Source: Acinetobacter sp. GSS19
GTDB taxonomy: Bacteria; Pseudomonadota; Gammaproteobacteria; Pseudomonadales; Moraxellaceae
Length of the DNA: 64,000 nucleotides
Assembly (NCBI RefSeq): GCF_028621895.1
Contig: NZ_CP117520.1
Span: forward strand, 1,736,001-1,800,000
Direction of reading: 5' to 3'
Shown piece by piece: positions 54,120 to 64,000 of the stretch (positions are counted from its first letter, which is position 1; the number at the start of each line of letters is the position of its first letter). Below the pieces are notes generated by a model that was not told where the DNA came from, did not search any database, and worked only from the letters and a program-made list of their open reading frames with translations. A program made the translations under genes and the position numbers.

Positions 54120-57100
54120 TTATCCTCGTGCAACGGCTAACAGTGTTTCAATATTTTCCAGCAATTCATCTTCCTGGAACGGTTTACCCATATAGTGTGA
54201 CACGCCTAAGCTGAATGCCCGCTCACGGTGTTTTTCACCGGTACGCGAAGTAATCATGATAATCGGCAAATGCTGGTGAATGTCATGGTGACGAACCAAG
54301 TTGGTCACTTCAAAACCATCCATCCGTGGCATTTCGATATCTAACAACATCAGATCAGGTTTGACATTTTCTAGCTGCTCAATCGCATCCACACCATCTT
54401 TGGCGGTCACCACATCATAACCATTACGCTCCAACAGACGTGATGTCACCTTACGTACAGTCACCGAGTCATCCACAATCATGATCAAGCGGCGTTCATC
54501 ATGATGACGGTGTAACTCACGCACATCACCCCCCTGTTTAATACGCTGTGTCGTTTGAATCTGACGCGCAATATTCTGACCGTCGAGAATCAAACACACC
54601 TGACCATCACCGAGAATTGTCGCACCTGCAATGGCACCAATACTATCAAACTGCTGACCTATCGGTTTCACTACGATTTGCGCACGTGAACCAATCAACT
54701 GATCAACGAGCAAGGCGATGGTTTGTCCTGTGGATCCTTTAATCAACAACACCGGCAAGGAGTGCATCACGCCACCCAAACGTGGTGTTGAATGGTTGCC
54801 GACAAATTCCGACAAGTAACGTAATTTGTAACTGGTCTGGTCGATCGTGAAGAAGTCATCTTTGCTCTGGAAGTACTCTTCCAGTGCTGCAGGTGAAATA
54901 CGTACAATACGTTCAATTTGCGCCAATGGTAAGGCAAATTGCTGATCACCTGCTTTCACCATCAAGGCATCACTCACCGCTACCGTGGTTGGTACACGAA
55001 TGGTAAAGGTTGTACCCTGACCGAGTACCGATTCAACAGAAACGTGACCACCCAGCGCCTTGATATCGCTTTGTACAACATCCAATCCCACACCCCGTCC
55101 AGAAATCTGGGTAACAGCTTGTGCGGTGGTAAAACCTGGATGGAAAATTAACTGTAGAATCTCTTGTGATTCAAGATGTTGATCCGCTTTAATCAAGCCA
55201 AGCTGTAAGGCTTTTTGCTTGATTTTCTCGACATCAATCCCTTTACCATCATCACTAAAGGTCACCACAACATCCGTGCCCTGACGGGTAATGTTCAGCT
55301 CAATCAAACCAGTTGCCGGCTTGTTCAATTCTGCACGACGAGGTTGATCTTCCAGACCATGGTCGATCGCATTACGTAACATATGCTCAAATGGTGTTAC
55401 CAGACGCTCGAGAATAGTGCGGTCCAATTCACCTTCGGTATTCTGTACCACCAACTCTGCTGGACGGTTTAACGTCGAGGAAGTTTGACGCACAATACGT
55501 TGCAAACGTGGCAGTAAACGCGAGAATGGAACCAAGCGGGTGCGCATCAGACCTTCCTGAATCTCAGCCTGAATACGTGATTGTTGTAATAACAGACCTT
55601 CAGTATCACGGATTTTTTCCGCCAAAGTGGTCTTAAAGTCGACTAAGTCCGAAGCTGATTCCGCCAATGATTTTGACAACTGGTTCAAAGAGGAATATTG
55701 GTCCATTTCCAGCGGGTCAAAGTCTTTGTAACGTGAAGCCTCATCACCGTGCTTGGCAATGATCTGACTTTCCAATTCGCCTTCCATACGACGCAACTGA
55801 TCCGCCAAACGCTTGATGGCCAATTCCATATCGTTCAGGGTATTGCCGAGTTGCCCCAGGTCCATCTCGATACGCGAACGGTTAATTGCATTCTCACCGG
55901 ACAAGTCGATCATTTTTTCAACCAAATCAGCTGAAATACGGATCATCTCATTATTATTGTCCAGTTGTTGTGTGCTGTCCCATTCACCCTGCATCGATGG
56001 AGGTTCTGTACCATCTCCCTGCACGAATTCAATATTGACTGGTGTATTCAGCAAGTCCGCCTGCGTTACTTTGCTCGGCAGCTGCACGCTAATATCTACA
56101 AACTCAATACTTTCAAGGTTGTGTTTAAGCGGATAGAAATTGTTGTAATCCTGCTGGAAAATTGCCTGTCTAAGCCACTGCAGCGTGGTTTCCAACAAGG
56201 CATCGTAGGCATTCGAGTTAAAGTTATGTAAACCAATTTTCTCAAATACAGTTTCTAACTGATAACCAATAACGGCGATTGGCTCAAGTCCAACCATCCG
56301 TGCACCACCCTTCAGGCTGTGAGCTGTACGCTGTAACTGTAGCAACAGACTACGGTCATTACGCTGTTCAAACCATTGCTGTAACAAGCTCTCTGCAGCT
56401 TCTAGCAATTCTTCTGCTTCTTCATGGAAACTTTCTTCCACAATCGAACGCATCTGCTGATCTTCAGCAAATACCAGAGAAGCAGCTTCCGTGAATTCTT
56501 CATTCACTCGATCTTCAGGCTCATCAAGCAGAGCATCATCAGCAACAGGGGTTAATGGCGTAAAGCCACCCATATCAGCCGTTTCAGTAGCGAATAAGGC
56601 TTCAGCCTGATGAATCTCTTCAATTTGCTCGATTTTCTCAGCTGGTTCAACAAGGCATAGCTCATCCAGAATCTCATGCACACTGGACAATTCTGCAACA
56701 GCAGCAATACTGTTCTCAGTCGCAATACCATTGACCACAACCGACTCAATATTTTTCAGAATCTCAATGCTATAGGTTGCTGGATAATCAACCTTTTCAT
56801 CACGAATGGTCTGAATACGATCCGCCAAGTGATCCTGTACTAGACGGATGATTTGAATCAACGGCTGTGAAACCTGAATTTGTCGGTGAATCACTCGCTC
56901 ATAAATCGTTTCCAGTTCATGAGCAATCAAACCGAGGTGTGTCGCCTGAATCATATTTGCACCACCTTTTAAGGTATGCAGATAACGCATCAGGTTATTT
57001 AAAGCCGGAATATTGCTCTGATCTTGTGACCAACTATTGAGATCCTGGTCAATGCCGACCAACAGTTCTTCTGCCTCTTCAAGGAAGATATCCAGCAAAT

Positions 57101-58658
57101 CTGGATCAAACTCACGGTTGGCTTCAGCTGCATCGATCAACTGCTGGTCCTTCGCCACTTGTTGTGAAATCGCAGAAAGGTCAAATGCTGTTTCTGCGGC
57201 ATCCTGATCTTGTTCTGGAACCAATGTATCCGCTTCAAGTTCAGGTGTTTCACTATCGGCAAATTGCTCAAGTTCCTGATCTACAAACGCATGCAGGTCA
57301 TTCAGGTCTTTTTGCAGCTCTTCGGTCAAGACCACACGCTGGCCAGCTGCCAAAGTATCAAACAGGTAGATAAAGTCCTGATGAATTTGTGCATATAAAT
57401 CATAAGCATAATCAATATGTAACAGTTGAGGCTTGGCCAAAAGTTGGTCATAGCTGGCTTTCAACTGCACAACAAAATCATGGATACCTACTGCCGCACG
57501 ATTATTGGTATGCATAATCAACTGCGCAGCTTGTGCACTTAACTGTTCAATATAGATCGGGAATTCGTGACGAGCACGTTTCTCAAATTCAAACTCAGCA
57601 TCTAGCAACTGATCAATATTCAGTTCGATTAACTGTGAAATCAAACCTTGCGGTGCGATTTCTTCACTACGTTCTTCCACTTGGAAATCATAGCTATCCC
57701 AAGCGGCATTGAAAGTTGCATAGATGTCAGCCAGTTGTGCCGATTCGCCCTGACGTAAGGTATGTAAATAATCACGTACAAACTCGGCATAGTTGGTCAG
57801 CAAAGCGGTTTCTTGCGAAGTAGAAAGGAGCTCATCCTGCAATAAATTCTTGAATAGGTTTTCCACCTTAGAGCTGGCTTCAAAGATTTCTTCAATATGC
57901 GCCATTGAAGAACTGCCACGCAATGTGTGAAGTGCACGAATCAAACTGTTGTAATCTCGTGCATCCGGTTGCATTTTATTCAAGAACTGATCAATCACAG
58001 CTAGGTGTTCATCAGATTCTTCAAGGAAAATACTCAGCGTTTCAGCCTGCATATCTGAAGATACTTGCTCAGCCGTAAGCATGGTGTCATTGCTTTCTTC
58101 TGCAATTACGCTTTCAGATTCAGCCTCATCCAACAATTCGAGTCCAGTTTTGGCCTCGGTATTGTTGAGCGTATCTGCCAATCCGAGCAGTTCTTCAAGT
58201 GCGGGCTCGACACTTTGCTGTTTTTGTAATTGTTGGCCTAAAAGCACCAATGGTCGAAAATCGATCTGGTGAACCGTAACACTCTTAAAATTGTCATACA
58301 GTTTGTACTTGAAAATCTGATAAACCGTTTTGACATACTGCTGCACAGCGGGGGTCAATTCGACACCACCAGCCAAAACACGGTTTAAAGTATCTTCTAC
58401 AGTCCAGGCCAATTCCCCGGCAGATTTAGCACCAACCATACGCCCTGAACCTTTCAGCGTATGAAAGTGACGGCGGATACTAACAAGGCTGTCATGGTCA
58501 GCAGGATCGCTCATCCACTGTTCAAGTAGCTGATCGAGTTCAACAAAAATTTCTTCTATTTCTTCAACAAAAATATCAAGAATTTCTGAATCTTGGTCGA
58601 GATAACTGTCTTCTGGAAGCGTCGTCGTTTCAACTAAATTTTTTAATATTTCTTTCAT
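54120..58658 (-). CDS. chpA: ChpA hybrid chemosensory histidine kinase for type IV pili
   Basis: A 1512-aa CheA-type kinase. Four Hpt sites are seen: His66 (HTLKG), His244 (HTLRG), His561 (HTLKG) and His780 (HSLKG). Then come a dimerisation helix pair (about 930-1060), the HATPase domain (HMLRNAIDHG, DDGKGID, GRGVGLDVV; about 1080-1230), a CheW domain (about 1235-1385) and a C-terminal receiver with Asp1440 (LMLLDIEMP). P. aeruginosa ChpA is far longer with more Hpt-type domains; this shorter form is usual for Acinetobacter. It phosphorylates PilG and PilH. ATG at 58658 is chosen because the longer frame is unconserved. Confidence 0.93.
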   Translation of the reverse strand: MKEILKNLVETTTLPEDSYLDQDSEILDIFVEEIEEIFVELDQLLEQWMSDPADHDSLVSIRRHFHTLKGSGRMVGAKSAGELAWTVEDTLNRVLAGGVELTPAVQQYVKTVYQIFKYKLYDNFKSVTVHQIDFRPLVLLGQQLQKQQSVEPALEELLGLADTLNNTEAKTGLELLDEAESESVIAEESNDTMLTAEQVSSDMQAETLSIFLEESDEHLAVIDQFLNKMQPDARDYNSLIRALHTLRGSSSMAHIEEIFEASSKVENLFKNLLQDELLSTSQETALLTNYAEFVRDYLHTLRQGESAQLADIYATFNAAWDSYDFQVEERSEEIAPQGLISQLIELNIDQLLDAEFEFEKRARHEFPIYIEQLSAQAAQLIMHTNNRAAVGIHDFVVQLKASYDQLLAKPQLLHIDYAYDLYAQIHQDFIYLFDTLAAGQRVVLTEELQKDLNDLHAFVDQELEQFADSETPELEADTLVPEQDQDAAETAFDLSAISQQVAKDQQLIDAAEANREFDPDLLDIFLEEAEELLVGIDQDLNSWSQDQSNIPALNNLMRYLHTLKGGANMIQATHLGLIAHELETIYERVIHRQIQVSQPLIQIIRLVQDHLADRIQTIRDEKVDYPATYSIEILKNIESVVVNGIATENSIAAVAELSSVHEILDELCLVEPAEKIEQIEEIHQAEALFATETADMGGFTPLTPVADDALLDEPEDRVNEEFTEAASLVFAEDQQMRSIVEESFHEEAEELLEAAESLLQQWFEQRNDRSLLLQLQRTAHSLKGGARMVGLEPIAVIGYQLETVFEKIGLHNFNSNAYDALLETTLQWLRQAIFQQDYNNFYPLKHNLESIEFVDISVQLPSKVTQADLLNTPVNIEFVQGDGTEPPSMQGEWDSTQQLDNNNEMIRISADLVEKMIDLSGENAINRSRIEMDLGQLGNTLNDMELAIKRLADQLRRMEGELESQIIAKHGDEASRYKDFDPLEMDQYSSLNQLSKSLAESASDLVDFKTTLAEKIRDTEGLLLQQSRIQAEIQEGLMRTRLVPFSRLLPRLQRIVRQTSSTLNRPAELVVQNTEGELDRTILERLVTPFEHMLRNAIDHGLEDQPRRAELNKPATGLIELNITRQGTDVVVTFSDDGKGIDVEKIKQKALQLGLIKADQHLESQEILQLIFHPGFTTAQAVTQISGRGVGLDVVQSDIKALGGHVSVESVLGQGTTFTIRVPTTVAVSDALMVKAGDQQFALPLAQIERIVRISPAALEEYFQSKDDFFTIDQTSYKLRYLSEFVGNHSTPRLGGVMHSLPVLLIKGSTGQTIALLVDQLIGSRAQIVVKPIGQQFDSIGAIAGATILGDGQVCLILDGQNIARQIQTTQRIKQGGDVRELHRHHDERRLIMIVDDSVTVRKVTSRLLERNGYDVVTAKDGVDAIEQLENVKPDLMLLDIEMPRMDGFEVTNLVRHHDIHQHLPIIMITSRTGEKHRERAFSLGVSHYMGKPFQEDELLENIETLLAVARG

Positions 58659-58824
58659 AGCTAAGGCTTCTTTGGTTCTGTGCCACAAAGCGCTGGCTCA
58701 AACTAAATGATCATCATCACATCAGTAGCAACTCGATTATTGTCTATTGATGAGATAATTGACCGTAACTGGAACAGATACCTGTCGTCTGACAGGCATC
58801 CCAGTCCAAGCTTTGTCAGCTGAC

Positions 58825-60516
58825 TTATTCTGGTAATTTAAAGTCAGTCACAGACTCACGTAATGACTCTGCCATATGGGCCAATTCAGAAACCGAACGT
58901 GCTGTATCGAAGGTTGCTCCAGTGGTTTGCGATGTAATTTCCTGTACGACGTGCATCGTATTGGCAATGTGACCAGCTGATGCAGACTGTAGCTGTGCTG
59001 CATCGGAAATGCTTGCAATCAGTTTTGCCAAGTCGCCCGATACCTTTTGAATTTCATCCAGTGCAACACCCGCATCTTTTGCCAAGTTGGCACCACGAAC
59101 AACCTCAGACGTGGTTTGTTCCATGGAAATAACCGCTTCGTTCGTATCGGCCTGAATCGTTTTTACCAGAGTTTCAATCTGCTTCGTTGCAGAAGCAGAA
59201 CGTTCTGCAAGACGCTGTACCTCATCCGCAACCACGGCGAAGCCTCGACCATATTCACCTGCCATCGATGCCTGAATCGCGGCATTCAAAGCTAGAATGT
59301 TCGTTTGGTCGGCAATATCGTTAATCAGGGAAACGATGTTACCAATCTCTTGTGAAGATTCACCCAGACGTTTAATACGTTTAGAGGTTTCCTGGATCTG
59401 CTCACGAATGGTATCCATACCTTCGATCGAACGGTTTACGACATCCGCACCATTCGATGCGATTTGTACAGAACGCTGTGCTACCTCAGCAGATTCAGTA
59501 GCGTTAGAAGATACTTGGTCAATCGAATATGCCATTTCGTTAATCGCAGCAGAGGCACCGGCAATCTCTTGTGCTTGGTGTTCAGAAGCTTCAGCTAACT
59601 GGTTGGTAATATTCTGGGTATCTTGGGTATAACGTGCAACTTCCTGCGATGTTTCATTGATTCGAGATACCAAGTCACGTAACTGGTCAATCGCGAAGTT
59701 AATAGAGTCCGCAATCGCACCCGTAAAGTCTTCAGATACCGTTGCATACGAACGCAAGTCACCATCTGCCAAGTCAGCGATCTCGTCCAGAAGACGCAAA
59801 ATCGCATTCTGGTTACGGTCATATTCTTCTTGTAAACGTGCTACACGTTCTTTATCGGCATCACCACGTAAGCTTAGCAGGCGATACATTGACCATACGA
59901 AACCCGCCAAGAGCATGAACATTGCCAGTAGAGCTACCGGAATCAGGTTCAGCATGGTTTCTTCAATCTTGTTCTTTTTCAGAACATTCAACAAGTCAGC
60001 CGACTGTTTTTGAACCTGTGCTGCAGCATTACGTGCAACTACCAATTCAGCAGGATTTTTTAATACTTTCGCTTTAGCCGCAATGGTATCAATATCCTTT
60101 GACATCATGTTCCATTGTTTTTCAACAGCAGTGACATCCGCCGTTACACCGGCAATATCTTTCACCATTGCCAAGTTCTTATCAAAATCTTTTTGCGCAG
60201 CTAACAAGGCCGTCATTGCATCAGGAGAACCATTGGTTGCCACAGCAGCCTGATCCGGAAGAGTTACGGATAATAAACGCAATTCACCCAAACTACGGGT
60301 CAAATCATTATTACGAGGAACGTTATAAACCAGGTAAGCCAAGAAGAAAACAACTGAAAGTAAACAGGCGATCGCAATATAGATCAGTGGTTCGGATTTT
60401 TTTCGGTCGCCGAACACTTCAGAAATCTGGTTCAGTTTAGAATTTTTGCCAGAACCTTGTTCACCAGACTGATCCAATCCTTCAGTCTTGTTTTTCTTTT
60501 TCAATGTAAAGCCCAT
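58825..60516 (-). CDS. pilJ: Methyl-accepting chemotaxis protein PilJ
   Basis: A 563-aa inner-membrane chemoreceptor. Helix 1 is at 43-64 and helix 2 at 189-211 with a small periplasmic ligand/pilin-sensing domain between. A HAMP-like segment precedes a long coiled-coil signalling domain with the hairpin tip [21 protein letters not shown] and [17 protein letters not shown]. It feeds the PilI/ChpA kinase to control twitching. It lies between pilI and chpA on one strand. Confidence 0.95.
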   Translation of the reverse strand: MGFTLKKKNKTEGLDQSGEQGSGKNSKLNQISEVFGDRKKSEPLIYIAIACLLSVVFFLAYLVYNVPRNNDLTRSLGELRLLSVTLPDQAAVATNGSPDAMTALLAAQKDFDKNLAMVKDIAGVTADVTAVEKQWNMMSKDIDTIAAKAKVLKNPAELVVARNAAAQVQKQSADLLNVLKKNKIEETMLNLIPVALLAMFMLLAGFVWSMYRLLSLRGDADKERVARLQEEYDRNQNAILRLLDEIADLADGDLRSYATVSEDFTGAIADSINFAIDQLRDLVSRINETSQEVARYTQDTQNITNQLAEASEHQAQEIAGASAAINEMAYSIDQVSSNATESAEVAQRSVQIASNGADVVNRSIEGMDTIREQIQETSKRIKRLGESSQEIGNIVSLINDIADQTNILALNAAIQASMAGEYGRGFAVVADEVQRLAERSASATKQIETLVKTIQADTNEAVISMEQTTSEVVRGANLAKDAGVALDEIQKVSGDLAKLIASISDAAQLQSASAGHIANTMHVVQEITSQTTGATFDTARSVSELAHMAESLRESVTDFKLPE

Positions 60517-60563
60517 GCAGCTTCTCCCCAGAATTGCCTTAATTCGTTCGTAATATGCGTTAT

Positions 60564-61100
60564 TTAATTTTTGAGTTTCGCGGATGCGTTCATATAATTT
60601 GGGTTTTTCAGTAAACGACTGAATAAGAACACGTGCCAGTATTGATTATGTTGATGAAAATAGCCTTGGCAATATTCTTGTAATCGGTTATCCAAGTCGT
60701 CATTTTTTGAAAAGAAACTTTTCTTATTAAAATGCTGAATCCCCAGAACCTGATCTACGACTAAACCGACATATTGGTCATTGTGACTAATGCACAATAC
60801 TTTTTGAGTAGGTGAAAATGAGCTACGTTGCCCCGAAATAAACTGTGACAAATCTGACACAGAAAGTAGACGTCCACGAATATTTGCCAAACCCTTAACC
60901 CAAGTCTGAGTATTCGGAACTGGCGTACTCTTTGGTGGATAAATTACCTCAGATACTTCACCTAAAGGGGCAACAAAATATTGCCCCAACATCTCAAAAG
61001 CAATGCCTGACCATCGGTTTACTTCGTTGTCTGACGTAACGTAGTTTTTATTACCACGCTTCGCTAAACGGAGTAATTCGATAAATCCATTTGCTGCCAT
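60564..61100 (-). CDS. pilI: CheW-family adaptor PilI
   Basis: A 178-aa CheW protein that couples PilJ receptor to ChpA kinase. The CheW core is seen in [35 protein letters not shown] and [15 protein letters not shown]. It starts 3 bases after the pilH stop, so the two are translationally linked. ATG start; normal length for PilI. Confidence 0.94.
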   Translation of the reverse strand: MAANGFIELLRLAKRGNKNYVTSDNEVNRWSGIAFEMLGQYFVAPLGEVSEVIYPPKSTPVPNTQTWVKGLANIRGRLLSVSDLSQFISGQRSSFSPTQKVLCISHNDQYVGLVVDQVLGIQHFNKKSFFSKNDDLDNRLQEYCQGYFHQHNQYWHVFLFSRLLKNPNYMNASAKLKN

Positions 61101-61103
61101 ACA

Positions 61104-61472
61104 CTAACCTGCATTGAGCTGCTGTTTAATCACTTCGATTAATTGATCTTCATCAATTGGCTTGGTGAGATAATCACGAGCGCCCTGACGTTTACCCCAA
61201 ACACGGTCAGTCGCCTGATCTTTGGTACTTACAATCACGACTGGAATGTGCTTCGTGGTGCTGCCACGTGAAATCTCACGAGTCGCCTGGAAACCATTCA
61301 CGCCGGGCATGACCACATCCATTAATACCAAATCTGGCAATTCTGCTTGTGCCATGGTCACACCATCTGCACCATTGGCAGCTTCAATCACTTCATAACC
61401 ATGTTTGGTCAGAATTTCTCTGAAGCGGAAAGTTTCTGTTGGCGAGTCATCTACTACTAAAATTCGAGCCAT
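61104..61472 (-). CDS. pilH: Response regulator PilH
   Basis: A 122-aa single receiver domain. Acid pocket VVDDSPT (Asp8, Asp9), phospho-acceptor Asp52 in LVLMDVVMP, Lys in STKDQ. It belongs to the CheY class without output domain. In P. aeruginosa PilH opposes PilG and moderates pilus retraction and cAMP signalling. Second gene of the operon, 29 bases after pilG. Confidence 0.94.
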   Translation of the reverse strand: MARILVVDDSPTETFRFREILTKHGYEVIEAANGADGVTMAQAELPDLVLMDVVMPGVNGFQATREISRGSTTKHIPVVIVSTKDQATDRVWGKRQGARDYLTKPIDEDQLIEVIKQQLNAG

Positions 61473-61501
61473 TTTTATTCCCCTGACTGACGCAAATACG
61501 C

Positions 61502-61885
61502 TTAAGCGGTGACGTGGTTACGTATTGCGTTTAACAATTCATCTTTACTAAATGGCTTGGTCAAATATTCATCTGAACCGACCACTCGCCCTTTGGCTTG
61601 GTCAAACAAGCCGTCTTTACTCGACAACATAATCACTGGGATATTTTGGTAGTTTTGTGAGTTTTTAATTAATGCACAAGTTTGATAACCATCTAAACGC
61701 GGCATCATAATATCCACAAATACGATATCAGGATTTGTTTCGGCAATTTTTGAAAGTGCTTCAAAACCATCAACGGCAGTGATGACCTCACATCCTTCAC
61801 GTTGCAACAAGGTTTCTGCTGTACGGCGAATGGTTTTTGAATCATCGATTACCATGACTTTTAGATTTTGAAATTTTTCTTCCAT
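61502..61885 (-). CDS. pilG: Response regulator PilG
   Basis: A 127-aa receiver domain: MVIDDSKT (Asp14, Asp15), phospho-acceptor Asp58 in IVFVDIMMP, Lys in SSKDG. As the first gene of the operon and CheY-like with output through pilus extension (PilB) and adenylate cyclase in relatives. AAGGG precedes the ATG. The region upstream (61886-62170) is AT-rich and carries no gene; it should hold the operon promoter. Confidence 0.95.
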   Translation of the reverse strand: MEEKFQNLKVMVIDDSKTIRRTAETLLQREGCEVITAVDGFEALSKIAETNPDIVFVDIMMPRLDGYQTCALIKNSQNYQNIPVIMLSSKDGLFDQAKGRVVGSDEYLTKPFSKDELLNAIRNHVTA

Positions 61886-62170
61886 TGCATGGCCCTTCCC
61901 ATTTCATTTATTAAATTTACAACCTAATTTTAAGCGGATTGTTTTTACAGATTATGAACCTTTTTTAACATATATTTACTTGCATTTTCAATGAACAAAT
62001 TCTGTTCATCACCGCAGTATTTTAGTAAACTGATAACCAGTTCACACTTTAATATTTACAGTGACTTATTTTTGATATCAGGCTATTTTCAAAATGCTAG
62101 AAAGTTTTTAATCTAGCAGAAAAGCCATATAAAAATAAGTAAATTGGTCAAGTTTATAAGGGGAAAAGTC

Positions 62171-62815
62171 ATGATTGCATTACGCCATAAAACCACCCCA
62201 ACACGACAATGGCTCAGCTCCTCCCCTCCAGCATTATTGGCTATTTTATTTAGTTTTGCTTCATGGTCTCTTCAGGCAGCTGAACAAGCGCCGAAAGCGG
62301 TGTGGTATCGCTATTACGACAGTCAAGGCGTTGCCAATCTCAGCACGTCGGTAACCCCTGCACATATCCGTCATGGCTATGATGCGCTCGATAGCAATAT
62401 GCAGGTGATCAAACGTAGTCCGTCCTACAACACTGAAGCAGATATTCGTCAATCTTCCAAACGTGCTGCTCAGGCGAAACAGCAAGCTGAAGACATCAAA
62501 CTTAAAAAAGCATATAGCAATGTCAAGGTCGCCGAGTTTAAACGCAATGATGCCTTACAAGGCATACGCAAACAAATTAACTTTCAACAGCAACAACTCA
62601 AGCAACTACAAAGTGACCGTAGCTTTTTTAAACAGCAAGAAGCAGATTACTTAGGTCAAGGTAAAACCGTACCTGCTACGCTGAAACAACAACTTGATTC
62701 TAATGCGGGGAATATTCTCAGAGGCCAACAAAGCATTAAGCGTTTACAAGCAGATTATCAACGTACAGAAAAGCATTATCAGCAAATCATTGAGCGTTTG
62801 AAAGCTCTCGAATAA
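62171..62815 (+). CDS. Exported coiled-coil protein of unknown function
   Basis: A 214-aa protein with a signal peptide (helix ALLAILFSFASWSLQA, cleavage near AAEQ). The segment after it (VWYRYYDSQGVANLSTSVTP) resembles the DUF4124 N-terminal module. Residues 90-214 are Gln/Lys-rich with strong heptad character, hence a long coiled coil. Location is likely periplasmic. AAGGGGA precedes the ATG. It lies alone between the pil operon and proS; no specific function is apparent. Confidence 0.82.
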   Translation: MIALRHKTTPTRQWLSSSPPALLAILFSFASWSLQAAEQAPKAVWYRYYDSQGVANLSTSVTPAHIRHGYDALDSNMQVIKRSPSYNTEADIRQSSKRAAQAKQQAEDIKLKKAYSNVKVAEFKRNDALQGIRKQINFQQQQLKQLQSDRSFFKQQEADYLGQGKTVPATLKQQLDSNAGNILRGQQSIKRLQADYQRTEKHYQQIIERLKALE

Positions 62816-62985
62816 AGACAAAGCATCGCCTAGTGCATCGGCAGAATATGAATAGATGCTGGGTAATTTTTGATGCCTTGAGATTTTTAATTTTTTGTCG
62901 ATCCAAGCAGGGTACTAAACCGCTAATGGTAGGTGGTTAAGATTCTTTGCATCGGCACAATTAAGCCAAAAAACAAAAATAATGG

Positions 62986-63032
62986 CATAATGCCTGCACG
63001 CAAAGCAGGTGCAATCCTCACCTCATTTTTTT
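62986..63032 (+). promoter_or_regulatory. proS leader with promoter-like element and small hairpin
   Basis: A CATAAT -10-like hexamer (62986-62991) precedes a short AGGTG-N7-CACCT hairpin (63007-63023) that runs into seven Ts (63026-63032). An overlapping CCTGC-N7-GCAGG pairing competes for the same arm. It resembles a weak terminator in the proS leader. Confidence 0.4.
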
Positions 63033-63077
63033 ATCATAGCGTTTTTATTTTATTCTCTTGCTATTAGGACATTTTCC

Positions 63078-64000
63078 ATGCGCGCGAGTCGCTTTTTATT
63101 TGCAACGTTAAGAGAAACCCCAAACGATGCCGAAGTTATTTCGCATCAGCTCATGCTACGGGCTGGGATGATTCGTAAACTGGCTTCCGGTTTATATACC
63201 TGGTTACCGATGGGTGTACGTGTGCTCAATAAAGTTGAAGCGATTGTGCGTGAAGAAATGAACCGCTCTGGCGCGCTTGAAGTCTTTATGCCAGTGACGC
63301 AACCTTCGGGTCTTTGGGAAGAATCTGGACGTTATGAACAATACGGTCCAGAATTACTCCGTTTCAAGGATCGCCATGATAATTCTTTTGTACTGGGCCC
63401 TACCCACGAAGAAGTGATTACTGACCTGGCGCGCAACGAACTGAAAAGTTACAAGCAGTTGCCAATGAATTTCTACCAGATTCAAACCAAATTCCGTGAT
63501 GAAATCCGCCCACGCTTTGGTGTGATGCGTTCACGTGAATTCATTATGAAAGATGCCTATTCTTTTCATGCCAACCAGGCCTCACTGCAAGAAACCTATG
63601 ATGTCATGTATGACACCTATTGCCGTATCTTTAGCCGTCTAGGCTTGAACTTCCGTCCAGTACAAGCGGATACGGGTTCGATCGGTGGCTCTGCATCGCA
63701 TGAATTTCACGTCTTAGCTTCTAGCGGTGAAGACGATATCGCCTTCTCAACAGAATCAGACTACGCAGCGAATGTGGAAATGGCAGAAGCCGTCTTGGTC
63801 GGTGAACGTGCAGCACCAACACAGGCCTTGACCATTGTTGACACGCCAGATCAGAAAACCATTGCCGATGTTTGTGCTTTCCTGAATGTGGAAACCAAAC
63901 AATCCGCAAAAGCCTTACTCGTACAAGGTGTCGCCGATGACAAAGGCCATGTACCTGTCATCGCACTATTCCTGCGTGGCGATCATGAACTCAATGAAAT
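63078..64000 (+). CDS. proS: Prolyl-tRNA synthetase, 3'-truncated by the window
   Basis: Charges tRNA-Pro with proline. The first 307 codons are present. Class II motifs are clear: [15 protein letters not shown], motif 1 region [18 protein letters not shown], motif 2 [21 protein letters not shown]. The segment [16 protein letters not shown] leads into the bacterial-type INS editing domain, which removes Ala-tRNA-Pro. The first 307 residues look intact. The remainder lies outside the window. Confidence 0.98.
   Translation, partial: MRASRFLFATLRETPNDAEVISHQLMLRAGMIRKLASGLYTWLPMGVRVLNKVEAIVREEMNRSGALEVFMPVTQPSGLWEESGRYEQYGPELLRFKDRHDNSFVLGPTHEEVITDLARNELKSYKQLPMNFYQIQTKFRDEIRPRFGVMRSREFIMKDAYSFHANQASLQETYDVMYDTYCRIFSRLGLNFRPVQADTGSIGGSASHEFHVLASSGEDDIAFSTESDYAANVEMAEAVLVGERAAPTQALTIVDTPDQKTIADVCAFLNVETKQSAKALLVQGVADDKGHVPVIALFLRGDHELNE

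Overview
The window is chromosomal DNA of a gammaproteobacterium, almost certainly Acinetobacter. The strongest pointers are the rubA-rubB-estB-oxyR cluster, an arrangement I recall from Acinetobacter ADP1 alkane metabolism. Two tandem DcaP-type porins, a short ChpA in a pilGHIJ-chpA twitching cluster and an ElsL-like cytosolic L,D-transpeptidase-fold protein agree with this. Base composition is moderate, with AT-rich gaps. No insertion sequence, prophage gene, CRISPR array or rRNA gene was seen. Both ends cut genes: a YqiA-like hydrolase on the left and proS on the right.

Layout. 1-5 kb: YqiA-like protein, apt, then rubredoxin, rubredoxin reductase, esterase and OxyR on one strand. 5-13 kb: ppk, mtgA, a rhomboid protease, the YbbP/YbbA ABC exporter pair divergent from tesA, and a beta carbonic anhydrase. 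13.6-18 kb: two unrecognised proteins (338 and 515 aa), nfuA and a second rhomboid. 18-26.6 kb: pitA with a Pho-box-like repeat, metH, an FKBP isomerase, an MgtC/SapB protein, YaeQ and a COG0523 metal GTPase. 27-31.5 kb: an mhpA-type flavin hydroxylase convergent with a tetR-MFS-lysR operon. 31.6-36.7 kb: a thioesterase, a 58-aa small protein, a patatin lipoprotein, chrA and gltS. 36.8-40 kb: two DcaP porins. 40.2-49 kb: nitroreductase, Bcr/CflA exporter, YccS-like protein, YcxB-like protein, a PepSY/flavodoxin/FNR fusion behind a Fur-box-like site, and a DUF218 protein.

48.99-49.95 kb holds eight tRNA genes (four Val-TAC and four Asp-GTC) in irregular alternation on the minus strand behind a consensus sigma-70 promoter. 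50-53.6 kb: elsL-like gene, YbaN-family protein, DUF1853 protein, an entericidin-like lipopeptide and dapE. 53.6-61.9 kb: the complete minus-strand pilG-pilH-pilI-pilJ-chpA-chpC-like chemosensory operon for type IV pilus control. 62.2-64 kb: an exported coiled-coil protein and the start of proS.

Most of the window is ordinary core genome. The best candidates for something new are the two unrecognised proteins, the cysteine at the nucleophile position of the YqiA-like hydrolase, the orphan mhpA module with its own operator-like sites, the competing inverted repeats before chrA, a perfect 16-bp palindrome before rubA, and the tRNA array. No complete undescribed multi-gene system is evident. All names rest on motif recognition from memory; no database search was run.
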